Positions 6,086 to 14,150 are shown, numbered from the stretch's first letter. The stretch is 25,027 nucleotides of DNA from CALCCV01 sp964388665 (GCA_964388665.1 CAYMBJ010000059.1:1-25027), one strand, 5' to 3'. Made by a program: numbers and translations. Notes: generated by a model from the letters alone, not told the origin.

Positions 6086-7851
6086 TGGTCAACCTGAGCC
6101 CCGCACCACTGCATCTTATTGTGCCGATGTCAGGTCAGGGCGTGCGCTACCAAAAGGCCGGCTACAGCGAACCCAAGCCTTTGATCAAAGTCAATGGTCG
6201 CTCCATGATTGAGCGCCTTCTGGAAAACTTTCCCGAGTCCTGGTCCTGCACTTTTATTTTGGCCGAAAATCATCGCAGCACCGAGTTGCCCCAGGTTTTG
6301 GTGCGACTGCGACCCAAGGCAAAATTACTTTATGTCGAACCTCACACTCAAGGCCCTGGCCTGGCACTCAAGCGCGCCATTGAGGAGTTGGAACAAGAGG
6401 AGTTGGAGCAAGAACATCAGCAGCAGGAGCAAGAACAAAAGCATCAGGAACAAAAGCAGCAGGAGCAACAAACTGCTTCCGCGCAGCAGATAGCAGCGTC
6501 TGCAGCAATTGCAGCAGCGCCTCACGCTGCAACAGCAGCATCTGCAGAATATGCCAGAGGCGTGATGGTCACATACTGCGACTATCAGATGGTGTGGGAT
6601 CCACATCAGTTCTCGCGTTTTGTTAGCCAAAATCAATGCGATGCATGCCTGGTGTCTTATCGGGGCTTTCATGCGCATTATTTAAATCCTGTGACCTATG
6701 CCTATTCCAGAATGCAGGGTGAGCGCGTGGTGGAGGTCAAAGAAAAAGGCTCTTTCACTGATGATCGCGAAAATGAATTTGCTTCTTGTGGCGCTTACTA
6801 TTTTAAAGATGTGGCGACGCTCAAGGTGGCGATTGAATATCAGTATCAGCACCGTCTCTGCTTGAATGGCGAATACTACACCAGCTTAACGGTGCAGGCG
6901 CTGCTCTTGCAAAATCCAAAGGCTCAGGTGCGAGTTTTCGAAATCCCGTACTTTTTTCAGTGGGGCACTCCGGAGGATTTACAGAGGTTTGCCTATTGGG
7001 AACAAACAATGGCCGCACACAACCGCAACCTTGGTGGCGAGCGACTGCAGGTGGAGCAAGTGCTGATGCCCATGGCGGGGGCGGGTTCGCGCTTTAAAGA
7101 ACTCACGGATGTGCCCAAGCCATTTATCCCCATAGAGCAGGTGCCCATGTATCAGTGCGCTCTGAACTCTTTGCCCGCGCCCAAAAAGAAATTGTCACTG
7201 GTGGCACTGCAAGAGTTTGCAGACTTTCTCACGTCGATGCCGTCGCAACCTCATGATTGGACTCTCTTGCCGGCCACCCCCGAGGGACAGGCGCTCAGCA
7301 CCGAGGCCGGGCTCGGCGCGCTTGATTTCAATAGCGAAGTCTTGGTGAGCTCTTGTGATCATGCGATTGCGCTGGACCCTGGCGTTTGGAAGGCCTTCAC
7401 AGACGCAAATGCAGATTGTGATGCGGCGATCTTTACCATCAGAGGATTTCCGGGCTGTGAGCAGCGACCCAATGCCTTTGCCTATGTGGAGGCAAGCCCT
7501 GAGGGATGGGTAAAAAATGTGAGTGTCAAAAAACCACTGAGCCTCACGCCCTCGCAGGATGCTCTTTTGGTGGGGACATTTTGGTTTCAAAAAGTTTCAA
7601 TTCTAAAGCTTGGTATCGATATTCTTAAGAATAAGCAAACTCGCGTGAATAACGAATTGTATTTGGATTCGATTTTTAATCTTCTCATCGAATCAGGACA
7701 TCGTGTGCGCGAGATCAAGCTGGATGGCTACATCAATTGGGGCGATCCTGACTCTTATGCCGAAGCTCTTTATTGGCAGGAAGTTTTTTTGGGGCGCCGT
7801 TATCCGCTACGGGCCAGGTATCCATTTGTTAAAAAGCCGAGCTCGAATTGA
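6085..7851 (+). CDS. Tandem two-domain sugar nucleotidyltransferase-like protein
   Basis: 588 aa, about twice a normal NTP_transferase. Domain 1 (about 9-310) begins IVPMSGQGVRYQ with the Lys in SEPKPLI; domain 2 (about 323-570) begins VLMPMAGAGSRFK with VPKPFIP. Both have the nucleotide-binding G-rich loop, an acidic site (TYCDYQ and SSCDHA) and a late GTPEDL/GDPDSY motif (FQWGTPEDL and INWGDPDSY), so the two halves are clear homologues. The family joins a sugar or polyol phosphate to an NMP. Either the halves activate two substrates or one is regulatory. A Glu/Gln- then Ala-rich block (residues 100-154) interrupts domain 1 just before its acidic site. AAGGAG lies 7 nt before ATG 6085; GTG 6082 is a less likely start. 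It is followed by a 63-nt repeat-filled gap before the next gene. Confidence 0.85.
   Translation: MVNLSPAPLHLIVPMSGQGVRYQKAGYSEPKPLIKVNGRSMIERLLENFPESWSCTFILAENHRSTELPQVLVRLRPKAKLLYVEPHTQGPGLALKRAIEELEQEELEQEHQQQEQEQKHQEQKQQEQQTASAQQIAASAAIAAAPHAATAASAEYARGVMVTYCDYQMVWDPHQFSRFVSQNQCDACLVSYRGFHAHYLNPVTYAYSRMQGERVVEVKEKGSFTDDRENEFASCGAYYFKDVATLKVAIEYQYQHRLCLNGEYYTSLTVQALLLQNPKAQVRVFEIPYFFQWGTPEDLQRFAYWEQTMAAHNRNLGGERLQVEQVLMPMAGAGSRFKELTDVPKPFIPIEQVPMYQCALNSLPAPKKKLSLVALQEFADFLTSMPSQPHDWTLLPATPEGQALSTEAGLGALDFNSEVLVSSCDHAIALDPGVWKAFTDANADCDAAIFTIRGFPGCEQRPNAFAYVEASPEGWVKNVSVKKPLSLTPSQDALLVGTFWFQKVSILKLGIDILKNKQTRVNNELYLDSIFNLLIESGHRVREIKLDGYINWGDPDSYAEALYWQEVFLGRRYPLRARYPFVKKPSSN
6382..6546 (+). 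repeat. In-frame Glu/Gln/Ala-rich insert in nucleotidyltransferase domain 1
   Basis: About 165 nt of purine-rich GAG/CAG/CAA/GAA codons followed by GCA/GCG-rich codons. It codes residues 100-154, first a run of Glu and Gln, then Ala-rich, between the first strands and the acidic metal site. Such a charged helix-forming block is not part of the normal nucleotidyltransferase fold. Confidence 0.75.
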
Positions 7852-7914
7852 GGAGAGTGAGAGTGATATCATGACAGTGACAGTGAGAGTGATAGTGACA
7901 ATGAGAGTGAAATC
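7852..7914 (+). repeat. AGTGAN hexanucleotide array between two operon genes
   Basis: The whole gap between the nucleotidyltransferase stop and the next ATG consists of degenerate hexamers (GAGTGA, CAGTGA, TAGTGA, AATGAG). The motif ATCATGAC occurs twice, at each end of the best-preserved part (7869-7876 and 7912-7919). It codes the short peptide described at 7871. Confidence 0.75.
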
Positions 7915-7918
7915 ATGA
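7871..7918 (+). CDS. Possible 15-aa repeat-encoded leader peptide
   Basis: An ATG at 7871 opens MTVTVRVIVTMRVKS, a strict alternation of Val/Met with Thr, Arg or Ile made by the hexamer array. Its TGA (7916-7918) overlaps the ATG of the following glycosyltransferase as ATGA, the same coupling seen elsewhere in this operon. AGGAG (7851-7855) is 15 nt upstream, rather far. Whether it is translated is unknown. Loss or gain of whole hexamers would keep it in frame. Confidence 0.3.
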   Translation: MTVTVRVIVTMRVKS

Positions 7919-8706
7919 CCGAAAACTCAGAACGCATTTATGAATTGGTGCTGCCTTGTTACAACGAGGGTCCCTCGCTAGAAAAGATCGTCAAGCGCGC
8001 CATTGAGGCGGCAAAGGCCTACGCCATGACAGCTAAAGATTTTCGCTTGATCTTGGTAGAAAATGGCAGCCGCGATCAATCGCTAGCGATCATGAAAAAT
8101 CTCAAGGCCGACCCCGAGTGCGCAGAGTGGTTTGCAATTGTGGAAGTGCCACAGAACAAGGGCTATGGTCACGGCGTCTGGCAGGGTCTGATGTGCACCA
8201 CGGCTCCCTATGTGTCGTGGTCGCACTCTGATCAGCAGTGCGATCCGATGGATGCCTTCAAGGCCTTGCACGTTCTGCGAAACAGTGAGCGCAGTGGCAC
8301 GAGCCTTGAGCCGCTCCCCTACTTGATCAAAGGCCGACGCTTTGGTCGCAGCCTCCAAGAGCAGCTGGTGAGTCGCGTCTTTGAAATTTTGGCGCTGCTG
8401 ATTTTGGGCAAATTCATTTACGAGATCAATGCCCAACCCAAAGTGTTTTCGCGGCGTCTTCTTGATTTGATTAAAAATCCTCCCAAAGACTTTTCCTTTG
8501 ATCTGTATGTTCTTTATGTTGCGTTAAAAAATAACTACAAATTGAAAACCATAGACGTGAGCTTTCCGCCGCGCGTGCACGGGCTTTCTAACTGGGCGCA
8601 CACGCTTGCATCCAGGCGCAAAACCATTTGGAATATGATCCTCTATATGTTTGAGCTGCGAAAAGAAAATGTTCTGCGAGTTCGCTCGGCCCAGGTTCAG
8701 CAATGA
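7915..8706 (+). CDS. GT2 glycosyltransferase, DPM1/polyprenyl-phosphate sugar synthase type
   Basis: 263 aa. The GT-A fold begins LVLPCYNEGPSLE (about 12-24), followed by LILVENGSRDQS, NKGYGHGVWQGL and WSHSDQQCDP, which sits where DPM1-like enzymes carry their DxDxQ metal motif; His-Ser-Asp in place of Asp-Ala-Asp is a variant also known in this family. INAQPKVFSRR later in the protein matches the conserved N-x-Q-P-K signature of polyprenyl-phosphate GT2 enzymes. No membrane helices are clear, so it probably works at the cytoplasmic face of the inner membrane, loading a sugar from its nucleotide onto undecaprenyl phosphate. It sits after the hexamer array and overlaps the next gene by ATGA. 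That next gene encodes a GT-C enzyme that would use such a lipid donor. Confidence 0.85.
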   Translation: MTENSERIYELVLPCYNEGPSLEKIVKRAIEAAKAYAMTAKDFRLILVENGSRDQSLAIMKNLKADPECAEWFAIVEVPQNKGYGHGVWQGLMCTTAPYVSWSHSDQQCDPMDAFKALHVLRNSERSGTSLEPLPYLIKGRRFGRSLQEQLVSRVFEILALLILGKFIYEINAQPKVFSRRLLDLIKNPPKDFSFDLYVLYVALKNNYKLKTIDVSFPPRVHGLSNWAHTLASRRKTIWNMILYMFELRKENVLRVRSAQVQQ

Positions 8707-10766
8707 TCATTCGCATTCGGCAGATTTTGGTTTCAAAATGGTTTTTACTTGGTCTTGGTATCAAGATTGTTTTTTTATTCTTTTTTGTTGCAGACATTCC
8801 TCGGCAGTTGTTTCTGCCTTTTTTCGATAGCACCGTCACCCATTTTGGCGTCAATCCTTGGTCGCTCAACCCAGAAGGGAGTTTTGCTTACGGCGGCTTC
8901 CTCTTTTTGGTGATGTATTTGCCAAAGTTGCTCTTGTATTCCATCTTTGGCGATCTCGCGCTCGGAACTCAGGCGCTGAGTCTTGTGGCCTTAAAATTGC
9001 CGCTGCTCCTTTTTGATACCTTACTCTTTGTTGTTTTGTGCCAATTGGTGATTGATCGACGTCGCAGTTTGATTTTTCTGTACTGGCTCAACCCCGTGTT
9101 GTTTTACATCAACTACATTCATGCGCAGCTCGATGTGGTTTCGATGGCTCTGTGTTTTTTGAGTTTAAAACTGTTTTTAGACAAATCCATTGGCAAATCC
9201 GCCATTGTGTTCGGTTTGGCCACGGCCAGCAAGTTTCATGTGGTGGCGGCCATCCCTTTGATTTTGGTTTACTTGTGGCACAAAGAGTTTAGACAAACCG
9301 CCTTGCTTCAAATGGGCAAATGGCTTTCCATTTGGTTGGTGACAACGCTGGTGTTTTTTATTCCATTGATTGGCAGCGGCGTCTTTGGTAGCGCCTCGGT
9401 GAGCTCTCCCGAGTTGGCGCGTTTGCTCGCAGCACAACTGCCATTGGGCGGAGATCAGATTTTCTATCTGGGCCTCCTCGGCACACTCTTGGTCATTGGC
9501 CGCCTCATCATTGCCACCTACATTTCTGAAGTGGGATTTGTTTTGGGAGTGGGCGTGATCTTTTCGTCGCTGGTTTTTTTCGCCAATAGCACGGCGGGCT
9601 GGTACTATTGGTGCGTGCCTTTTTTGGCGCTCTTTTTTGCGATCTTTCTAAATGCGCCACGAATTTTGTTTTGGGTGTTTTCGCTCTTTTATCTGGTCAA
9701 TTTCACTTTCTTGGATTTCATTGCCTCCCGCTATGGTCTGCAAGAGGGCTCCTCCTATCCATTGATTGCGGGGGTGCTATTGACCACAGTGCATGCGGGC
9801 CTGTTGGCCATTTTGATCATGGAGTGGCAGGTGGTGCTCAAGAGCGAGGTGCGCATCTTCAATCGCCTGCGTCCACTCAAGATCGGTGTTGCCGGCGACA
9901 GTGGCTCCGGCAAAGACACTCTGACCTGGTCGCTGCAAAATGTTTTTGGCCAAGATCGCCTGGCGGTGATTGAGGGAGACAACTATCACAAGTGGGAGCG
10001 CGGCGACGAAAATTGGGAAAAGTACACACATCTCAATCCCAAAGCCAATCACATGTTTTCGCTCTTTAGTCATGCGGCCAGTCTGTCGCGGGGGCGAGCC
10101 GTGTATTACAATGCTTACTCGCACGATTCGGGTCGATTTTTGCCGCTGCAAGAGCTAAAGCCTTCGCGCACCTTGGTGATTCAGGGGCTGCATACCTTTT
10201 ATCTAAAGCGCATGCGTGATGAATTTGATCTCAAGATCTTTTTGGATCCACACCCTCTGGTGCGCATGGCCTGGAAGATCCACAGAGATTGCAACCAGCG
10301 CGGCTATGCGCGCGAAAAGGTGCTCCGACAATTGGATTCACGAACTTCCGATTCGGCAAAGTACATTGCCTCGCAAAAGGAGTTTGCCGATCTGATCGTG
10401 GCGATCTTTCCAGAACATGAGCTCACCGCCGAGCAGGCAGAGCAGGCCAAGCAGGGTGTGCTGCCACCACTCAAAGCGCAATACACCGTATGGAACGACA
10501 TTGATCTGACTCCGCTCATTGGCGCGCTCGAAAAAATGGGGGTGTCTGTGAATGTTGATTTTCCAGAAAACGACATCAGCCGCGCCAGAGTGTCGGTTGT
10601 AGAAAGTGCGGCGCTGGGTCGCCTTGCCGATTTGGCAGCTTTGGTTTTTCCCACCCCGCGACGGATCACTCGTGGCGCCAAGCCTCCGGTGTGGCAGTCT
10701 GGGTTCAGTGGCCTCACGCAGATTTTTGTAATGTTCATTTTGCAAAATCAATTGGAAAGGGCTTAA
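8703..10766 (+). CDS. Fusion of GT-C-like membrane glycosyltransferase with phosphoribulokinase-like kinase
   Basis: 687 aa. Residues 1-about 378 contain roughly ten membrane helices with GT-C features: an acidic site near the first external loop, FLYWLNPVLFYINYIHAQLD (about 125-144) and GLATASKFHVVAAIPLIL (about 171-188), as in polyprenyl-sugar-dependent mannosyltransferases. Residues about 390-610 form a cytosolic P-loop kinase: Walker A GDSGSGKDT (398-406), then EGDNYHKWERG, THLNPKANHMF, YSHDSGRF, IQGLHTFYL and KIHRDCNQRGYAREKV. The last four resemble phosphoribulokinase more than plain uridine kinase. The sequence is continuous, with no frameshift at the junction. The kinase may phosphorylate a pentulose or polyol phosphate for the nearby nucleotidyltransferase. 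The start overlaps the previous stop as ATGA. Both halves are convincing; the fusion is unusual and its substrate is unknown. Confidence 0.85.
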   Translation: MIIRIRQILVSKWFLLGLGIKIVFLFFFVADIPRQLFLPFFDSTVTHFGVNPWSLNPEGSFAYGGFLFLVMYLPKLLLYSIFGDLALGTQALSLVALKLPLLLFDTLLFVVLCQLVIDRRRSLIFLYWLNPVLFYINYIHAQLDVVSMALCFLSLKLFLDKSIGKSAIVFGLATASKFHVVAAIPLILVYLWHKEFRQTALLQMGKWLSIWLVTTLVFFIPLIGSGVFGSASVSSPELARLLAAQLPLGGDQIFYLGLLGTLLVIGRLIIATYISEVGFVLGVGVIFSSLVFFANSTAGWYYWCVPFLALFFAIFLNAPRILFWVFSLFYLVNFTFLDFIASRYGLQEGSSYPLIAGVLLTTVHAGLLAILIMEWQVVLKSEVRIFNRLRPLKIGVAGDSGSGKDTLTWSLQNVFGQDRLAVIEGDNYHKWERGDENWEKYTHLNPKANHMFSLFSHAASLSRGRAVYYNAYSHDSGRFLPLQELKPSRTLVIQGLHTFYLKRMRDEFDLKIFLDPHPLVRMAWKIHRDCNQRGYAREKVLRQLDSRTSDSAKYIASQKEFADLIVAIFPEHELTAEQAEQAKQGVLPPLKAQYTVWNDIDLTPLIGALEKMGVSVNVDFPENDISRARVSVVESAALGRLADLAALVFPTPRRITRGAKPPVWQSGFSGLTQIFVMFILQNQLERA

Positions 10767-10769
10767 AGA

Positions 10770-11414
10770 ATGTCGACTCAGTTCATTCTCCATCGGGTCA
10801 ACACCATCAGCCAATTGCAAGCACTGCCAGCGCTGCAGGCTTCTGCTTGGGCCCAAAGCTGGGGCTGCGAAATTGATTTGCGAGCCAAGCCCAGTGCGCC
10901 GCCAGAGAATGCCATCTATATGCAACATGATCCCTTTGCTGCAGGCGAGGCCTTTGCGCCGTGGCTTGCAGCCTATGCTGCACAAAAGCAAAGGGGAGCA
11001 CTGATCCTGAACACCAAAGAGGACGGCCTAGAGACAGCATTGCTGCAAATGCTTGAGTCGCACAAAATCCAAAATTTCTTTTTTCTCGATACAGCGCTAC
11101 CCACTCTGATCAAACACACCACTCAGGGTGTGCGCAACTTTGCACTGCGAATATCTCAGTACGAACATCCCTCTGGGTTTTCTGAGCTCATTTCCTTTGT
11201 CGACTGGCTCTGGGTGGATTGCTTTCACAAACAACCACTGGATCCATCAGGCATCGCCGAACTCCCTGTTGCCAACAAAGTTCTCGTTTCACCAGAGCTT
11301 CAGGGCGGAAGCAGCAGTGACTTTTTGCAATTCAAAGCACTGGCAAAAGTGTGCACCCACATTTGCACCAAATTCCCCGAGCAGTGGCAACAGACGCTTC
11401 AAGAGGAGTCGTGA
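10770..11414 (+). CDS. Reduced GDPD/PI-PLC-like TIM-barrel protein
   Basis: 214 aa with no signal peptide or membrane segment. The order of motifs resembles glycerophosphodiester phosphodiesterases: LHRVN (His-Arg, about 7-11), CEIDLRA (Glu and Asp, about 33-39), MQHDPF (His-Asp, about 51-56) and LILNTKEDGLE (Lys, about 78-88), followed by short strand-helix pairs. The usual PENT motif after the first His is missing and the barrel is shorter than normal (GDPDs are about 240-300 aa). It might hydrolyse or transfer a phosphodiester in the glycan pathway, or bind a phosphorylated sugar without catalysis. The gap to the upstream gene is only 3 nt, and its stop overlaps the next start as TGATG, so it belongs to the operon. 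The family call rests on motif order only. Confidence 0.7.
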   Translation: MSTQFILHRVNTISQLQALPALQASAWAQSWGCEIDLRAKPSAPPENAIYMQHDPFAAGEAFAPWLAAYAAQKQRGALILNTKEDGLETALLQMLESHKIQNFFFLDTALPTLIKHTTQGVRNFALRISQYEHPSGFSELISFVDWLWVDCFHKQPLDPSGIAELPVANKVLVSPELQGGSSSDFLQFKALAKVCTHICTKFPEQWQQTLQEES

Positions 11415-13252
11415 TGGCAGACGCGAATTCTTCCAGTGCCACTTCTCCCAACGCCACCTCTTCCAATGCAATTTTTCCCGATGCGAACTCACCCCACGTA
11501 AATTCCAGTGCGCGCCGCGGTTGGCGTGCGCGCCTTAAATCATTGTGGGCTTGGCAAAAGCAAAACCCGTGGTTTTTACATAAAATTGCCCTTTTTGTTG
11601 CGGGACTGTTGCTGATCACGCACCTCACCACCCTTGCAAGTTTGCTAATAAATTATAGCGACCCCATTGGCACCGTGAACTCCTTTGATCCTGATGGTGG
11701 CTTTGGCATCGAGATATCAAAAAAAACCTGGCTGATTGGTCACAACGGCTCGACTCTGTATGGCCCGGTCTATTACCGTCTGGGCGCCTTGGTCCACCGG
11801 CTGATGAGTTTCAATTACAATGTACAAGACCCCATGGCTGCAGACACAGGAGCCGATGGCAATTTTGAGCGCAGCGTGCATTTTCATATGCTGCTGATCA
11901 ATCTGCTCTCGATCTACGGTGCGTTTTTTCTTATTTGCTGGTGCCTAACGGCGTCGCGATTTTTTCAGATCATGGGCACTGTGGTGTTGGTGTCGTTGTG
12001 TTTGCGCAACGAATGGCGAAGCGGAATACTGTTTTTTGTCAAACCCGATCACCTCTTTGCAATGACCATGACCATCGCCGGCTACTATACACTTCGGTGG
12101 CTGAGCTTGGGAACACGCTCTTCACTCAAGTGGATGAGCGCCGCTTGGGCGCTGGCGGCCAGCACCAAACTTTCCGTGATATTTTTTATTCCAGCCTTGG
12201 TGGTGTTGTTTTTTGGTTTTGAGTGGTTGGCCAAGGCAAAATCGCTCAACACAAAAAGCGAATGGCTCGATCTTTCTAAATCTTTTGCTCGGCGGTTTTG
12301 GTTTTTTATCCTATGCACTTCTCTTCTTTATATGGTGATTGGCTTTCCGCAAAATTTGGACGTGGGCGGCTACATCAGCTATCTGCTTCGCCAATCAGAA
12401 AGCACAAGTCCCGTCGACTGGGCCTTTTTAAAAGACAAATGGCTGTACTATTTTGGTCTTGATCTCCTCTATCCGCTGCTGGGCCTGTTCGTACTTGCGA
12501 TGCTGCTACCCCTGCGCAAAGCCACTGACTTTCAAATCCGAAAATCCCATTTGTGGTTGTTTTTTATTTTTATGATTGTGGCCTGTGGATTTTTGTTTTC
12601 CAAAAAAACCATTGCCCCCTTCGAATGGTACTCCTTTCCGTTTATCAATATGTTTTGGCTCCTATTTGTGTTTGCGGCACTTTACTTCAGTGATCGCTTC
12701 TCTCTTGCAAAACTGAGCTTGATGGGTGTGCGTTTCTCGGCCATCAAGAGACATGAGCTCTTTCCGTTTCTCTTTCTGCTGATATTGGCCATACCCGCCA
12801 GCCTGGTAAAAGACTTTATGTTCCCTCAAGAAACATTTGCCGCGTTTAAACGGGGAGTGGCCTGCCGAACAGAGGCCAAGGCCTTCCAGCACAAGATTGA
12901 CTCTTTGGCCGCCACCGGAAAAACCATACTGGCAGACCCCTACATCCCCGCAGATTTTGAAATGAACAGAAAGAGCAAAAAAGTTCGTGGCGAATGGCAG
13001 ATGTCGCAAGAAAAACTTAAAGAGCTCAATCCTGATTACATTGCGCTGAATGAAAAATTCTATAATGTCTTCTTGCCCACCGAATTGGGCGGCCCGGGAG
13101 CGCCCATCACTTACATGAAAGACACCACCGAAGCCGTGAATTTTTATTTGCTCTTCTTTAAAAACAGCGAGGCAACGGACCGCTTTGGACAAACCTGGAA
13201 AAAGATCCACCAAGACGCTTGCAAATTTGAACTTTGGGAAAAGCAACCATGA
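11414..13252 (+). CDS. GT-C/GT39-like membrane glycosyltransferase with repeat-coded N-terminal tail
   Basis: 612 aa. After a roughly 60-residue cytosolic tail comes the first membrane helix (IALFVAGLLLITHL), then a periplasmic loop with FDPDGGFGIE, whose acidic pair fits the GT-C active site, and about nine more helices. VSLCLRN, FFVKPDHLF and AALAASTKLSV-like segments recall ArnT/PMT-type enzymes. A periplasmic C-terminal part of about 150 aa follows the last helix. It would transfer a sugar from a polyprenyl-phosphate donor on the outer face of the inner membrane. ATG 11414 is chosen because AGGAG lies 5-6 nt upstream and TGATG couples it to the previous stop; a longer in-frame version would run inside the upstream gene. 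The N-terminal tail (about 5-34) is Asn/Ser/Ala-rich and made of 15-nt repeats. Confidence 0.83.
   Translation: MADANSSSATSPNATSSNAIFPDANSPHVNSSARRGWRARLKSLWAWQKQNPWFLHKIALFVAGLLLITHLTTLASLLINYSDPIGTVNSFDPDGGFGIEISKKTWLIGHNGSTLYGPVYYRLGALVHRLMSFNYNVQDPMAADTGADGNFERSVHFHMLLINLLSIYGAFFLICWCLTASRFFQIMGTVVLVSLCLRNEWRSGILFFVKPDHLFAMTMTIAGYYTLRWLSLGTRSSLKWMSAAWALAASTKLSVIFFIPALVVLFFGFEWLAKAKSLNTKSEWLDLSKSFARRFWFFILCTSLLYMVIGFPQNLDVGGYISYLLRQSESTSPVDWAFLKDKWLYYFGLDLLYPLLGLFVLAMLLPLRKATDFQIRKSHLWLFFIFMIVACGFLFSKKTIAPFEWYSFPFINMFWLLFVFAALYFSDRFSLAKLSLMGVRFSAIKRHELFPFLFLLILAIPASLVKDFMFPQETFAAFKRGVACRTEAKAFQHKIDSLAATGKTILADPYIPADFEMNRKSKKVRGEWQMSQEKLKELNPDYIALNEKFYNVFLPTELGGPGAPITYMKDTTEAVNFYLLFFKNSEATDRFGQTWKKIHQDACKFELWEKQP
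11426..11515 (+). repeat. 15-nt tandem repeats coding an Asn/Ser-rich tail
   Basis: Degenerate five-codon units of the form A(A/C)Y-TCT-YCC-RAY-GCN occur about six times, coding pentads such as ATSPN, ATSSN and AIFPD. They form the cytosolic N-terminal tail of the GT-C enzyme. Confidence 0.7.
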
Positions 13253-14106
13253 ACGCAGACAATACAAATTCAGGGCCTACAAATTCAGGAACTATAAAGC
13301 CAGGAACTATAAACTCAGATGGCAGCAACTCCAAAACCCATGGCAGCCAGCAGCCCCTGGTTTCGGTGATCACCCCGGTCTACAATGCCGAGGCCTACCT
13401 TGCGCACACCATTCAATCGGTGATTGATCAGACCTATCAGAACTTCGAAATGCTCCTCATTTTTGATCGCAACTCTTCAGACCAGTCGCAAGCCATTGCC
13501 GAGCATTTTGCCATCAATGACGCCCGTTTGCGAGTGCGCACAGGCCCACCCGAGGGCGGCGTCTCCGCCAACCGCAATCTGGGATTGGAACAGGCCACAG
13601 GGCAGTACGTGGCATTTTTAGATGCCGACGACCTGTGGTTGCCAGAGAAGCTTCAAGTGCAGGTGGATCAAATGCAAATTCATGATTGGCCATTCAGTTA
13701 CCATTCCTACGAGTGGATAGATGCCTCTGGCGAGCCTTTGGGTGTCGAGCGCAGGGCAAACAAAATCATCGCAGCCAAAGACCTGATGCCGCTCAATTGG
13801 CTGGGCTGCTTGTCGGTGATGGTCGATCGCACAGCGCTCGGTGCCAATCGGTTTTTGAACATTCAAAACGAAGATTGGATCCTGTGGCAGCAAATTTTGA
13901 AGCAAGGTTTTAAAGCGTATCCCATAGAAAAAACCCTAGGCAAATACCGAATATTGCCAAACTCAAGATCTGCAAACAAATTTCACATTGCCAAATCAAG
14001 ATGGCAAACCTACCGGCGCTACTTTGGCTTGTCCATGGGTGCGGCGATAAAAAACTTCGCCCTCTATGCATTCTACTCGGTTATCATAAGACTAAAAATA
14101 ATCTAA
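13249..14106 (+). CDS. GT2 (GT-A) glycosyltransferase with repeat-coded N-terminal tail
   Basis: 285 aa. The catalytic domain begins VSVITPVYNAEAYL after a Thr/Asn/Ser/Gly-rich tail (residues about 2-32). Typical motifs follow: LLIFDRNSSD, GVSANRNLGLEQA, FLDADDLWLPEKL (the DxD metal site) and, near the C-terminus, QNEDWILWQQIL with the conserved acidic-W region. It is likely to add a sugar to a lipid-linked glycan in the cytoplasm. ATG 13249 forms an ATGA overlap with the previous gene and has GGGA about 9 nt upstream; an in-frame TTG at 13234 is less likely. This is the last gene of the operon, converging with the methyltransferase across about 90 nt that include a run of nine A. Confidence 0.88.
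   Translation: MNADNTNSGPTNSGTIKPGTINSDGSNSKTHGSQQPLVSVITPVYNAEAYLAHTIQSVIDQTYQNFEMLLIFDRNSSDQSQAIAEHFAINDARLRVRTGPPEGGVSANRNLGLEQATGQYVAFLDADDLWLPEKLQVQVDQMQIHDWPFSYHSYEWIDASGEPLGVERRANKIIAAKDLMPLNWLGCLSVMVDRTALGANRFLNIQNEDWILWQQILKQGFKAYPIEKTLGKYRILPNSRSANKFHIAKSRWQTYRRYFGLSMGAAIKNFALYAFYSVIIRLKII
13261..13320 (+). repeat. 15-nt tandem repeats at the 5' end of the GT2 gene
   Basis: Two kinds of 15-nt unit follow each other: ACAAATTCAGG-centred units (13264 and 13279), then GGAACTATAAAGCCA and GGAACTATAAACTCA. They code TNSGP, TNSGT, IKPGT and INSD, placed before the catalytic domain and in frame. Confidence 0.75.
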
Positions 14107-14150
14107 CAGGCGCGTAAAAAAAAAGTCTGATCGGCTTCTTTATCGGCATC

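Noticed and set aside
6325..6678. Leu/Cys-rich minus-strand frame opposite the nucleotidyltransferase insert
   Set aside because: It is the complement of Glu/Gln codons in a real gene, with no start signals or family features.
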